Part shown: positions 1-5,833 of the stretch, one piece after another
How positions within the stretch are numbered: the stretch's first letter is position 1
How the letters are laid out: every line of letters starts with the position of its first letter
Assembly (NCBI GenBank): GCA_009920595.1
Contig: RFZR01000113.1
Location: 1-5,833, forward strand
From: Alphaproteobacteria bacterium
GTDB taxonomy: Bacteria; Pseudomonadota; Alphaproteobacteria; Rhizobiales; Beijerinckiaceae
Direction: 5' to 3'
Length of the DNA stretch: 5,833 bases
Notes under the pieces: model-generated
Told to the model about the DNA's origin: nothing
What the model saw: only the letters and a program-made list of their open reading frames with translations
Database searches by the model: none
Translations under genes and position numbers: made by a program

Positions 1-1805
1 TTTGGAGAATAAGTTGCGTTGAAACCATCGGTCATCAACGCAGTGGCGCGTTGAGCGGGAAACGATCGAGAAGTCTCGGGATCTCGTTCTGAGTTTTCAG
101 TCTGTTTAAGATCAGCACGATCATCATGATCTGTCGATTGTGATGGAGAAATTTGAGATGATATCAAAGCATCCATAATCATGAAGGGTTGATCAATTAA
201 CTCTATTGATTTTGATACGTCTTTGGATACATCTCGCGGCTTGAGGTTGTTGGCCAAGCTTTTTTCAAGCGAAGGAATAATTTGAAAATCGACCACTTCG
301 CGGTCTTCAGACGCTAAAATATTTACGTCCCGATCCAGAGACAAATTTTCATTGTCTTTCTGGTAAAAAGGATCAGCAGAATTCGAAGATAGGCCTGCTA
401 AAATATCTTTATTTTCTGGTGTTTTTTCAACGTTTTCGGACTTTTCTCGCGCAACAAGTTCAAGTGCCGGTGAAATCAAGGGCGCCGAAATAAGGTTTTG
501 GTCGATTTCTGAAGATGCTTCGTCTGAGCTTTTCAGAAGGCCAAGTGTATTGTGAGGGGATGGCTCAATTCCAGGCGCTACGCCCTCATTGACCATTTGA
601 AGTGAAAGCGCTTGACCGCGTTCATTAAGCTGCATCTCGTTGCGAGCTTGAACGGGAGGGAGTGTATCACTCGCAAACACAAAGGCTGGTGTTTCGAGAT
701 GCGACGCTGGATCGGCAAGGGGTAAACGCGGCGCATTGGGTACGGGCTGATTGGGGAGAATGATTGGTTTTGGTGTTTCGATCAATTCGCCGATAAATGA
801 AGGGCGCTCTTCCCGAGGGGCGTCCACGATTGCAGGAGCAAGAATATCATCGCGTGAAGCCGAAATTTCTTCCCGCAACGTGTAATCAGGTTGTTTGATA
901 AAGGGTCTTGCCGTCCAAGGCTCGGCCGCATCGGGTTTCGGCTTGGTCGCCGATAAAACTGACGGCTCAATCGCTTTTGGCGATTGCAGGAGGGGCTCAA
1001 GAGAAAGTGATGAGGCAACATCGGGAGCTATTTCTGAATTTGCATCAACTACGCTCGGTACGATGATGTCTTTATCAGAAACCTTTGAGAGGGGAGCGAC
1101 AGGTGTATTTGTGAAAACCGCATTAGGGATCTGATTTTGATCCGACTCCGGGAACGTTGTTACGCTTAGCGGTCTATCTTCGCTGCGCGTATCATTTTCT
1201 TGTCGCGAGTCATCGATGTTCGCTTCATCCCGCTTCAACAATGTGAAAGATGCAAGATTGATAACCGGCGGTTGAAGCGCTGTGTCGGATGATATCTCAA
1301 CAGATTTGACCGAATTTGGCGCAGAAAGTTCATTGCCGATCCGAGTCTTTAATGAGGGAGGCAACAGGTCGACTCTGACTTTTTGTGCAATCAAAGGAGA
1401 GCGGCTTGTTTGCTCAAGGGCGGCGAGGGCGGATAGCGCCAGCGCGACATCATGATCTGCGACCGCTTGTGCAGAAATCGGTGAGGTGGGGAGGGTCGAT
1501 GTCACGGGCGCGGCATCTTTGCCTGTCGGCATTTCGACAGAAACCTCGCCAGAATTCCCTTCCGATGGTGCAGTCGGACTGGCGGCGTTAACCGTAACCG
1601 CACCAACTTCATCCGCTGACCCTTCTGAAATCAGGGTTGGCGCGAGGAGGGCAATGTCAAAAATCGCCGAATTTTGCTCAGATATGAGGAATTGATCCGC
1701 GGCGAAGGTCTCGCCGAGGGGGGTTGGAACGCCTGTGCTCACAGACAGGGCCTGAACCACATCCAAATCCTCAAATAGCTGCGCTCCCGCTAGGATTGCA
1801 GGCAA
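1..1805 (-). CDS. fliK: Probable flagellar hook-length control protein FliK, N-terminal part (runs off the window)
   Basis: Reading every codon of this frame shows 601 sense codons with no stop from 1805 to the window edge, so the C-terminus is missing. The protein is low-complexity, rich in Ser, Pro, Ala, Glu and Asp, with no cysteine and one tryptophan (about residue 297). There is no signal peptide or membrane segment. FliK proteins are exported molecular rulers with a long disordered N-terminal region and a compact C-terminal domain that contacts FlhB to switch export from hook to filament subunits. The place directly after fliJ is the classical fliK position. The identity rests on context and composition, because the diagnostic C-terminal domain is not visible. 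The start is uncertain: an in-frame TAA at 1818-1820 leaves TTG 1805 (reading M-PAILAGAQLF) as the first usual alternative start. GTG at 1760 and ATG at 1532 are later options. TTG 1805 has no clear ribosome binding site. Another secreted flagellar protein is possible but less likely. Confidence 0.72.
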   Translation of the reverse strand, partial: MPAILAGAQLFEDLDVVQALSVSTGVPTPLGETFAADQFLISEQNSAIFDIALLAPTLISEGSADEVGAVTVNAASPTAPSEGNSGEVSVEMPTGKDAAPVTSTLPTSPISAQAVADHDVALALSALAALEQTSRSPLIAQKVRVDLLPPSLKTRIGNELSAPNSVKSVEISSDTALQPPVINLASFTLLKRDEANIDDSRQENDTRSEDRPLSVTTFPESDQNQIPNAVFTNTPVAPLSKVSDKDIIVPSVVDANSEIAPDVASSLSLEPLLQSPKAIEPSVLSATKPKPDAAEPWTARPFIKQPDYTLREEISASRDDILAPAIVDAPREERPSFIGELIETPKPIILPNQPVPNAPRLPLADPASHLETPAFVFASDTLPPVQARNEMQLNERGQALSLQMVNEGVAPGIEPSPHNTLGLLKSSDEASSEIDQNLISAPLISPALELVAREKSENVEKTPENKDILAGLSSNSADPFYQKDNENLSLDRDVNILASEDREVVDFQIIPSLEKSLANNLKPRDVSKDVSKSIELIDQPFMIMDALISSQISPSQSTDHDDRADLKQTENSERDPETSRSFPAQRATALMTDGFNATYSP

Positions 1806-1844
1806 AATATGACAACTTTAGGTAGCAACATCCATGCCACGCGC
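1806..1844 (-). other. fliJ-fliK junction with in-frame ATG-plus-four-codons minicistron
   Basis: This is the only non-overlapping gap between the export genes. Read on the minus strand, ATG at 1835 opens a frame M-D-V-A-T and then TAA (1820-1818), followed without frame change by S-C-H-I and the long fliK-like frame. A second ATG at 1831 is in another frame and stops after 13 codons. The ATG at 1835 is 9 bases after the fliJ stop, and only a weak GAG lies upstream. The stretch could be a reinitiation leader, the original fliK start interrupted by a nonsense codon, or chance. No terminator-like hairpin followed by T residues is visible. Confidence 0.5.
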
Positions 1845-2255
1845 TCAGACGCGGCGGGCGGGCATAAGCGCTTGGAGTTTTTCGAGTTTTTCTTCGGCTT
1901 CGTTGCGCTTGAGACGCTTGGTTTCATCCTCAAGCATATCCACTTCGCGTTTTTTGGCCGCTAACATCGCCATAAGCCTCTGCCGCTCTTCAGCCAGAAG
2001 GGTGAGGCGGCTTTGATCGAGGTCGCGTCGGTCATTCAGGTGCATATTGATGATTCGGATGCCGATCAGTTCGCGCGCGGTCAAAGACGGTTTGGTCAGA
2101 TGGCTTTGATAAATGGATTTCAGCGCTTCCACCTGGCTGATACGGTCATCAAGACGCTGGATCTCGGAAATGAGTCGCCCCGTTTCCATTTGCCATTTGC
2201 GATATTCGACTTTCCGCTTGAGCGCGGCCAATCGCGTGATCCGTGAATCACTCAT
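1845..2255 (-). CDS. fliJ: Flagellar export protein FliJ
   Basis: A 136-residue, highly charged protein, close in size to known FliJ proteins (about 145 residues). Almost the whole length, from about residue 8 to 50 and 70 to 130, looks like two long alpha-helices with coiled-coil spacing, joined near the Lys-Pro-Ser at residues 55-57. It ends in a basic tail (ARRV). FliJ forms an antiparallel coiled coil that inserts into the FliI hexamer like the gamma stalk of F1-ATPase, links it to the FlhA export gate, and escorts chaperones. FliJ sequences diverge strongly, so the call rests on helix pattern, size and position directly after fliI. The start ATG overlaps the fliI stop as ATGA and has only a weak ribosome binding site, so translation probably depends on coupling to fliI. 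Confidence 0.85.
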   Translation of the reverse strand: MSDSRITRLAALKRKVEYRKWQMETGRLISEIQRLDDRISQVEALKSIYQSHLTKPSLTARELIGIRIINMHLNDRRDLDQSRLTLLAEERQRLMAMLAAKKREVDMLEDETKRLKRNEAEEKLEKLQALMPARRV

Positions 2256-3580
2256 GGAATGAGTGCCTGCAATCTGGCTTCGCTTTCAATGAAGCCTGAG
2301 CGTTCATCCGTGGCTTGGCTGATGAAATTCACAAGCGAAGGATTGATTTGGAACGCAAGATCAAGCTCAGGATCTTGTCCGGGCTGATAGCCACCAAGCA
2401 TCATCAGATCACGGTTCTGTTCGTAGAGGCTGAGCAAGCGACGGAATTTGCGCGCGCGAACCACATGGCCCGATGAGACGCAATCGACCATCGTACGGCT
2501 GATGGATGCCGAGAGATCGATGGCGGGATAAATACCTTGTTCCGCTTGTCGACGCGAAAGCACAATATGACCATCAAGAATGGCGCGCGCAGAGTCAACA
2601 ATCGGATCGGTTGTCGTATCATCACCATCAGCGAGCACGGTGTAGATCGCGGACACGCTGCCCTGGGTTTCGCCATCAAGACCCGAGCGTTCAAGCAATT
2701 GACCGATCAATGAAACAACCGAAGGGGGATAACCTTTGGTTGTGGGCTGTTCGCCGAGGGCAAGCCCGAGCTCGCGCTGGGCATGAGCGACACGCGTGAG
2801 CGAGTCGATCATCAAAAGAACATTCTTGCCTTGCGCGCGGAAATATTCTGCATAGGCGGTAGCTCGATGAACACCACGTATACGCAATACCGGCGGTGAT
2901 TGATCTGCAGGAACAGCAACGACAATTGTTTTTGCAAAGCTTGGTGAGGCTGAAAGTTCTTCAACCATACCTGCAACTTCACGACCGCGCTCGCCAATCA
3001 AACCAAGAATGACAACATCCGCTTCGGTAAAACGCGCCATAGCCGACAGCAAAGAGGATTTGCCAACACCAGAACCCGCGATGATACCGACACGTTGTCC
3101 ACGTCCCATTGTAAGAAGCGCATTGATTGCGCGCACGCCCGTATCAAGCGGCTCGCGCACCGGACGACGACGAAGCGGATTCACGCGCTCGCCTTTTAAT
3201 GGCCAATGTTCACGCAAAAGCGGCTCGGGCTTTTCATCAAGCGGTTTGCCTGCGCCGTCAAAGACACGACCCAGAAGTGCAGGCCCAACAGGAACAACAT
3301 CAACACGACGCACAGTTTCAACGCGTGCGCCTGCCACGAGTGAAGCGGGTCCGCCTGTTAAAACAAGAACCGTATATTCATCAAGAAAGCCGATCACTTC
3401 TGCTTCGGCCCATTTGCCGTCACCACATTCGATGCGGCATTCATTGCCGACGGCTGCCGGAAACGCGCTCGCATGAACGATTTGACCATCAAATCTTTTG
3501 ACACGACCGACCGCATGAATGCGGCGTGTGCCGCGAAGAATTGATAATTCGCGATCAAGTGACCGTGCGAGATCGATCAT
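2252..3580 (-). CDS. fliI: Flagellum-specific export ATPase FliI
   Basis: A complete 442-residue ATPase of the F1-beta/type III secretion family, of usual length (E. coli about 457). Residues 20-95 are the beta-barrel N-terminal domain. The P-loop A-GSGVG-KS lies at 168-175, with the catalytic lysine at K174. GERGREV at 196-202 carries the likely catalytic glutamate E197. Walker B is LLMIDS at 255-260 (D259). The family segment GYPPSV is at 283-288, and the helical C-terminal domain fills about 360-442. FliI forms a hexamer at the cytoplasmic base of the export gate, and its ATP hydrolysis helps unfold and release export substrates. FliH holds it inactive until docking, and FliJ is its stalk. 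The start ATG at 3580 overlaps the fliH stop as ATGA, with GGGAG 7 bases upstream. All key nucleotide-binding residues are present, so the enzyme should be active. The neighbouring fliH and fliJ make FliI more likely than a virulence-type III ATPase. Confidence 0.97.
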   Translation of the reverse strand: MIDLARSLDRELSILRGTRRIHAVGRVKRFDGQIVHASAFPAAVGNECRIECGDGKWAEAEVIGFLDEYTVLVLTGGPASLVAGARVETVRRVDVVPVGPALLGRVFDGAGKPLDEKPEPLLREHWPLKGERVNPLRRRPVREPLDTGVRAINALLTMGRGQRVGIIAGSGVGKSSLLSAMARFTEADVVILGLIGERGREVAGMVEELSASPSFAKTIVVAVPADQSPPVLRIRGVHRATAYAEYFRAQGKNVLLMIDSLTRVAHAQRELGLALGEQPTTKGYPPSVVSLIGQLLERSGLDGETQGSVSAIYTVLADGDDTTTDPIVDSARAILDGHIVLSRRQAEQGIYPAIDLSASISRTMVDCVSSGHVVRARKFRRLLSLYEQNRDLMMLGGYQPGQDPELDLAFQINPSLVNFISQATDERSGFIESEARLQALIP

Positions 3581-4395
3581 TCGTCATCTCCCGCACCAAG
3601 CAATTGCGGAAAATCTTCCACTTCCAGATCGCGCGCCGAGATTTTAAATCCACCTGAAGGCAGGGCAGGATCTTCATTGACTTTGATATCTTTGAATAGC
3701 TCATCGCCGCGAAGCGCGGGGATCAGAATCTCTGCGTCTTTCGGGTTGATGGCCAAAGTGAATTCCATATTCGCGCGCGTAAATGTTTCTGCTGCGCGAT
3801 GAATGCGTTGCACGAATGCATCGGGGATCGTTGCGAACATGGTGCCCGAAAGATCTTGCGCGATGCGGCGAACGTGACGCGCGATGATCTCGGTGTTCTT
3901 CGCGATCGCTTCATCAGCGAGGGGAATGATGCGTTCTTCAAGTCGACGTAGCAGATCAAGAGCCGCTTCGAATTCTTGTCGACCAGCGGCCAGGCCTTGT
4001 TGATATCCAATCACACGACCATCTTCGCGTGCCTTGTCTATCTCGGCGATGATGTCGGCACTTGAGGGTGCTACATCTTGCGGGCCTGCGGGGGGAGCGG
4101 CTGGTGGGACCTCGGCCGTTGTTGTTTCTGCAATAACGGCGGTGGTTTCCGCGTTCGCGGTGTGATCCGCATGCGCTGTTGCTTCAGCAGCCGCAGAGTC
4201 TTGTTCCGTGTCTTGCGGCTCGTTCGAGTTCAACGCGTCTTCGGCTTTGAGCACTTTGAAATTGGTTTTGCCCCAAGGCACGAAGCCGCCGCCGCTTTGT
4301 GGTGAATAGCGCGTCTCCTCGGCGAAGTCGCCGCCGCTCTTGACGAGCATGGCAACGTCTTTTGGCCGCAAACGACGAGAGGATTTCTCAGACAT
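3577..4395 (-). CDS. fliH: Flagellar assembly protein FliH, regulator of the FliI ATPase
   Basis: A 272-residue protein from the preferred ATG at 4395, which overlaps the fliG stop by 8 bases and has GAGG 8 bases upstream. An in-frame ATG at 4434 would add 13 residues but lies deeper inside fliG. Residues 1-50 hold a basic start and a GFVPWG segment (W41). In FliH, N-terminal tryptophans anchor the protein to FlhA and the FliN ring, so W41 may play this part by inference. Residues 55-112 are an Ala/Thr/Glu/Pro-rich, probably disordered linker. G126, G130, G134 and G138 are spaced exactly four apart, the GxxxG repeat typical of FliH that packs its dimer helices. A long helix (about 140-185) leads into the FliI-binding C-terminal domain, with a GGFKI strand near 248. 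The C-terminus is short and acidic and lacks the usual final helix, so this end is divergent. FliH dimers bind FliI, inhibit it, and bring it to the export gate. Confidence 0.92.
   Translation of the reverse strand: MSEKSSRRLRPKDVAMLVKSGGDFAEETRYSPQSGGGFVPWGKTNFKVLKAEDALNSNEPQDTEQDSAAAEATAHADHTANAETTAVIAETTTAEVPPAAPPAGPQDVAPSSADIIAEIDKAREDGRVIGYQQGLAAGRQEFEAALDLLRRLEERIIPLADEAIAKNTEIIARHVRRIAQDLSGTMFATIPDAFVQRIHRAAETFTRANMEFTLAINPKDAEILIPALRGDELFKDIKVNEDPALPSGGFKISARDLEVEDFPQLLGAGDDE
3588..3592 (-). promoter_or_regulatory. Ribosome binding site of fliI, inside fliH
   Basis: GGGAG 7 bases before the ATG at 3580, within the last codons of fliH. Together with the ATGA stop/start overlap this supports coupled but independently initiated translation of fliI. 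Confidence 0.8.
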
Positions 4396-5431
4396 AATCG
4401 TCGCCTCGGCCAGCGAGCATGATTGTGCCCGCATCTGAGAGCTGGCGTGCTACGGCGATAATCTGCTTTTGCGCTTCTTGCACTTCGGAGACGCGCATCG
4501 GACCTTTCGAATCCATTTCGTCTTTGAGCGATGCTGCCGCACGTGACGACATGGCGCCGAAAATCTTGTCGCGCAATCTTTCGTCAGCGCCCTTGAGTGC
4601 GATGGCCAGTGTATTTGGCTCGACAGAACGCAGAAGCGTACCCATGCTCTTATCGTCAACGGCAATGAGATTTTCGAACATAAACATATTGTCGAGAATC
4701 TGCGTCATGACATTCTTGTCCGCCTTCGCGAGCTTGCCCATGATGCGCTGTTCCATCGCCGTCTTGGTAAAGTTCATGATCTTCGCCGCAGCCTTTACGC
4801 CGCCGATCTTCGAGGCGCGCAGGGACGTGTTGGCTTTGAATTGCAATTGCATTACGCGTTCGAGCTGCGCAATCGCCTCGGGTTGAACCGAGTCAAGTGT
4901 TGCGATGCGCTGAATCACTTCAGGCTGAATTTCTTCCGGCAGAAGAACAAGCACGTCGGCCGCTACCGCATATTCAAGATGGGCAACGATGATACCGATG
5001 ATCTGGGGATGTTCGCCGGAGATCATTTCAGCAATTGAACGCGCATCCATCCATTGAAGAATTTCGATATTCTTGCCGGTCTGTGATGGTGTGATGCGTG
5101 TCAACACGCTACCCGCTTTATCTTCGCCCAAAGCCTTGATGAGAACGCGACGAATATAGGTGTCAGCACCAAGACCAATTGATGTCTGCGCCTTGATGAT
5201 CGCCAAGAATTCGTCAAGCACCATATTCACGGTGTCTTGGTTCACATCGGCCACCGAATACATTGCCGTTCCGAGCTGCTGAACTTCCCGGGGCGAGAGA
5301 TTTTTCAAAATCTCCGACGCTTCTTCCTCACCAAGCAGCAACATCAAAATTGCGCTTTTCTGTGTGCCGTTGAGAAGCTCATAAGCTTCGCGGGCGTCGG
5401 TCGGTTGGACTTCTACTGCGGTCTCGGCCAT
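4388..5431 (-). CDS. fliG: Flagellar motor switch protein FliG
   Basis: A complete 347-residue FliG (usual 330-350). The N-terminal domain (about 18-110) binds the FliF tail. The middle domain carries the EHPQ motif at 140-143 and binds FliM. A Gly-Gly hinge (G210, G211) precedes the second half. The C-terminal torque domain (about 245-347) keeps the MFMF-type segment near 249-252 and the charged residues that face the stator: K280, R297, D304, E305 and R313, matching K264, R281, D288, D289 and R297 of E. coli FliG by my reading, with D289 conservatively replaced by Glu. The product forms the rotor ring under the MS ring, where it couples stator ion flow to rotation and reversal. ATG 5431 was chosen because GAGGA lies 6 bases upstream and the N-terminus is of normal length. 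It lies 18 bases after fliF and overlaps fliH. Confidence 0.98.
   Translation of the reverse strand: MAETAVEVQPTDAREAYELLNGTQKSAILMLLLGEEEASEILKNLSPREVQQLGTAMYSVADVNQDTVNMVLDEFLAIIKAQTSIGLGADTYIRRVLIKALGEDKAGSVLTRITPSQTGKNIEILQWMDARSIAEMISGEHPQIIGIIVAHLEYAVAADVLVLLPEEIQPEVIQRIATLDSVQPEAIAQLERVMQLQFKANTSLRASKIGGVKAAAKIMNFTKTAMEQRIMGKLAKADKNVMTQILDNMFMFENLIAVDDKSMGTLLRSVEPNTLAIALKGADERLRDKIFGAMSSRAAASLKDEMDSKGPMRVSEVQEAQKQIIAVARQLSDAGTIMLAGRGDDYV
4404..4407 (-). promoter_or_regulatory. Ribosome binding site of fliH, inside fliG
   Basis: GAGG 8 bases before the ATG at 4395, located in the last codons of fliG. It favours the start at 4395 (MSEKSS) over the upstream in-frame ATG at 4434, which has no comparable site. 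Confidence 0.7.
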
Positions 5432-5437
5432 GGTTCG

Positions 5438-5442
5438 TCCTC
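5438..5442 (-). promoter_or_regulatory. Ribosome binding site of fliG
   Basis: GAGGA on the minus strand, 6 bases before the ATG at 5431, in the 18-base gap after fliF. It fixes the fliG start. The gap is too short for a separate promoter plus leader, so fliG is probably cotranscribed with fliF. Confidence 0.85.
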
Positions 5443-5449
5443 ACTACTC

Positions 5450-5833
5450 TTAGACGATTTCTTTTTGGATCATCGACTTCAACACAGCGGTCACACGACC
5501 GGAGTCATCGCCAACGAGCATACGGATCAAGGCAATCTTGTCATCATAGGTATTGGCCGTGTCAAGAAGATCGACCGAGATACCACCCTTCTTCGGCTTG
5601 AGACGTGCCTTGATTTCTTCAAGCGTTTCGCCTTCGCGAACCTGCACAGTCTCACCATCGCCGAGCATGGCTTCGTCAGGCGACGAAACAAGATCGGACA
5701 TGGTCAACAAGCGGGCAAGGAATGGACGCAGCGCACCGAGAACAATGATCGCAAGGATGGCGAGCACGCCGATTTGCTTGATCGCGTCTTCAAGCCAGGG
5801 CGCATCAAACCATGAGCGCTCGAGTGCAGGGAG
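5450..5833 (-). CDS. fliF: Flagellar MS-ring protein FliF, C-terminal 127 residues (5' end outside the window)
   Basis: The frame is open from the window edge to the TAA at 5450, giving the last 127 residues of a protein normally about 550 long. A short periplasmic stretch containing PWLED is followed by a strongly hydrophobic helix at about fragment residues 21-36, then LRPFLARLL, which is the second transmembrane segment of FliF. The cytoplasmic part has a variable acidic linker (about 45-75), a Lys-rich segment (about 78-83), and a final amphipathic region (about 92-127: DTANTYDDKIALIRMLV, then DSGRVTAVLK). This is the conserved FliG-binding tail. FliF subunits form the MS ring in the inner membrane, the base on which rotor and export gate assemble. 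A GTG at 5767 is only an internal valine, not a start. The identity is secured by the tail and by the fliG gene that follows after 18 bases. Confidence 0.95.
   Translation of the reverse strand, partial: LPALERSWFDAPWLEDAIKQIGVLAILAIIVLGALRPFLARLLTMSDLVSSPDEAMLGDGETVQVREGETLEEIKARLKPKKGGISVDLLDTANTYDDKIALIRMLVGDDSGRVTAVLKSMIQKEIV

Noticed and set aside
119..131. Perfect inverted repeat GATCAT-C-ATGATC
   Set aside because: It lies inside the coding frame, has a one-base loop, and no partner site or promoter is nearby, so it is probably chance.
782..1134. Short frames of 79 codons on each strand within the fliK-like region
   Set aside because: Both are out of phase with the 601-codon minus-strand frame and have a composition that looks random.
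1449..1459. ATCATGATCTG, shared with bases 123-133
   Set aside because: Only 11 bases match and the flanks differ, so it is not a supported repeat.
3009..3476. Plus-strand 155-codon frame opposite fliI
   Set aside because: Its product is rich in Ser, Arg, Thr and Pro, typical of an antisense reading of a GC-rich gene, and fliI is intact on the other strand.
4396..4434. Upstream fliH start at 4434 adding 13 residues
   Set aside because: The ATG at 4395 has a well-spaced GAGG and a typical short overlap with the fliG stop; the extra residues (MRAQSCSLAEATI) look like read-through of fliG.
4419..4886. Plus-strand 155-codon frame opposite fliG
   Set aside because: Antisense shadow of the conserved C-terminal part of fliG; no ribosome binding site or family resemblance.
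5765..5767. GTG as a possible start of a small separate membrane protein
   Set aside because: The same frame is open upstream to the window edge and the sequence is the conserved FliF C-terminal membrane helix and tail.
5237..5815. 192-codon plus-strand open frame opposite fliG and fliF
   Set aside because: It lies antisense to two clearly conserved flagellar genes and crosses their junction; its Cys/His/Phe-rich product resembles no family I know. It is a shadow frame.

Overview
The window holds one tightly packed flagellar operon, read entirely on the minus strand. Transcription runs from high to low coordinates. In that order the genes are the 3' end of fliF (MS ring), fliG (switch/rotor), fliH (regulator of the export ATPase), fliI (export ATPase), fliJ (export chaperone and ATPase stalk), and a very long open frame, probably fliK (hook-length control), that leaves the window at base 1. 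The order F-G-H-I-J-K matches the classical flagellar cluster of enteric bacteria and many other proteobacteria. The organism is therefore a motile Gram-negative, most likely a proteobacterium. The moderate GC and the divergent FliH and FliJ lean towards an alphaproteobacterium with an F-G-H-I-J-K cluster, but the sequence alone does not settle this.

Layout. Bases 5450-5833 encode the last 127 residues of FliF: the C-terminal membrane helix and the cytoplasmic FliG-binding tail. fliG follows after 18 bases, with a clear GAGGA ribosome binding site. The next three junctions overlap: fliG/fliH by 8 bases, fliH/fliI by 4 (ATGA) and fliI/fliJ by 4 (ATGA). This indicates translational coupling of rotor and export-ATPase subunits. 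After fliJ there is a 39-base gap, then an uninterrupted 601-codon frame from 1805 to the window edge.

How the genes work together. FliF forms the membrane ring. FliG sits on its tail and takes torque from the stator. FliH, FliI and FliJ form the cytoplasmic ATPase complex that feeds the type III export gate. FliK is exported through that gate and switches export from hook to filament subunits once the hook is long enough.

The most noteworthy region is the last gene. It has no in-frame ATG where one is expected. A short frame, ATG plus four codons and then TAA, lies just after fliJ in exactly the same reading frame as the long ORF, so the gene starts at a non-ATG codon, uses reinitiation, or carries a nonsense change. 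Its product is Cys-free, low-complexity and over 600 residues long before any C-terminal domain is reached. Its distal part is much more AT-rich than the upstream genes. I see no RNA genes, mobile elements, CRISPR arrays, promoters or convincing terminators. No stretch over 300 bases is non-coding, and the plus strand holds nothing I would call a gene.
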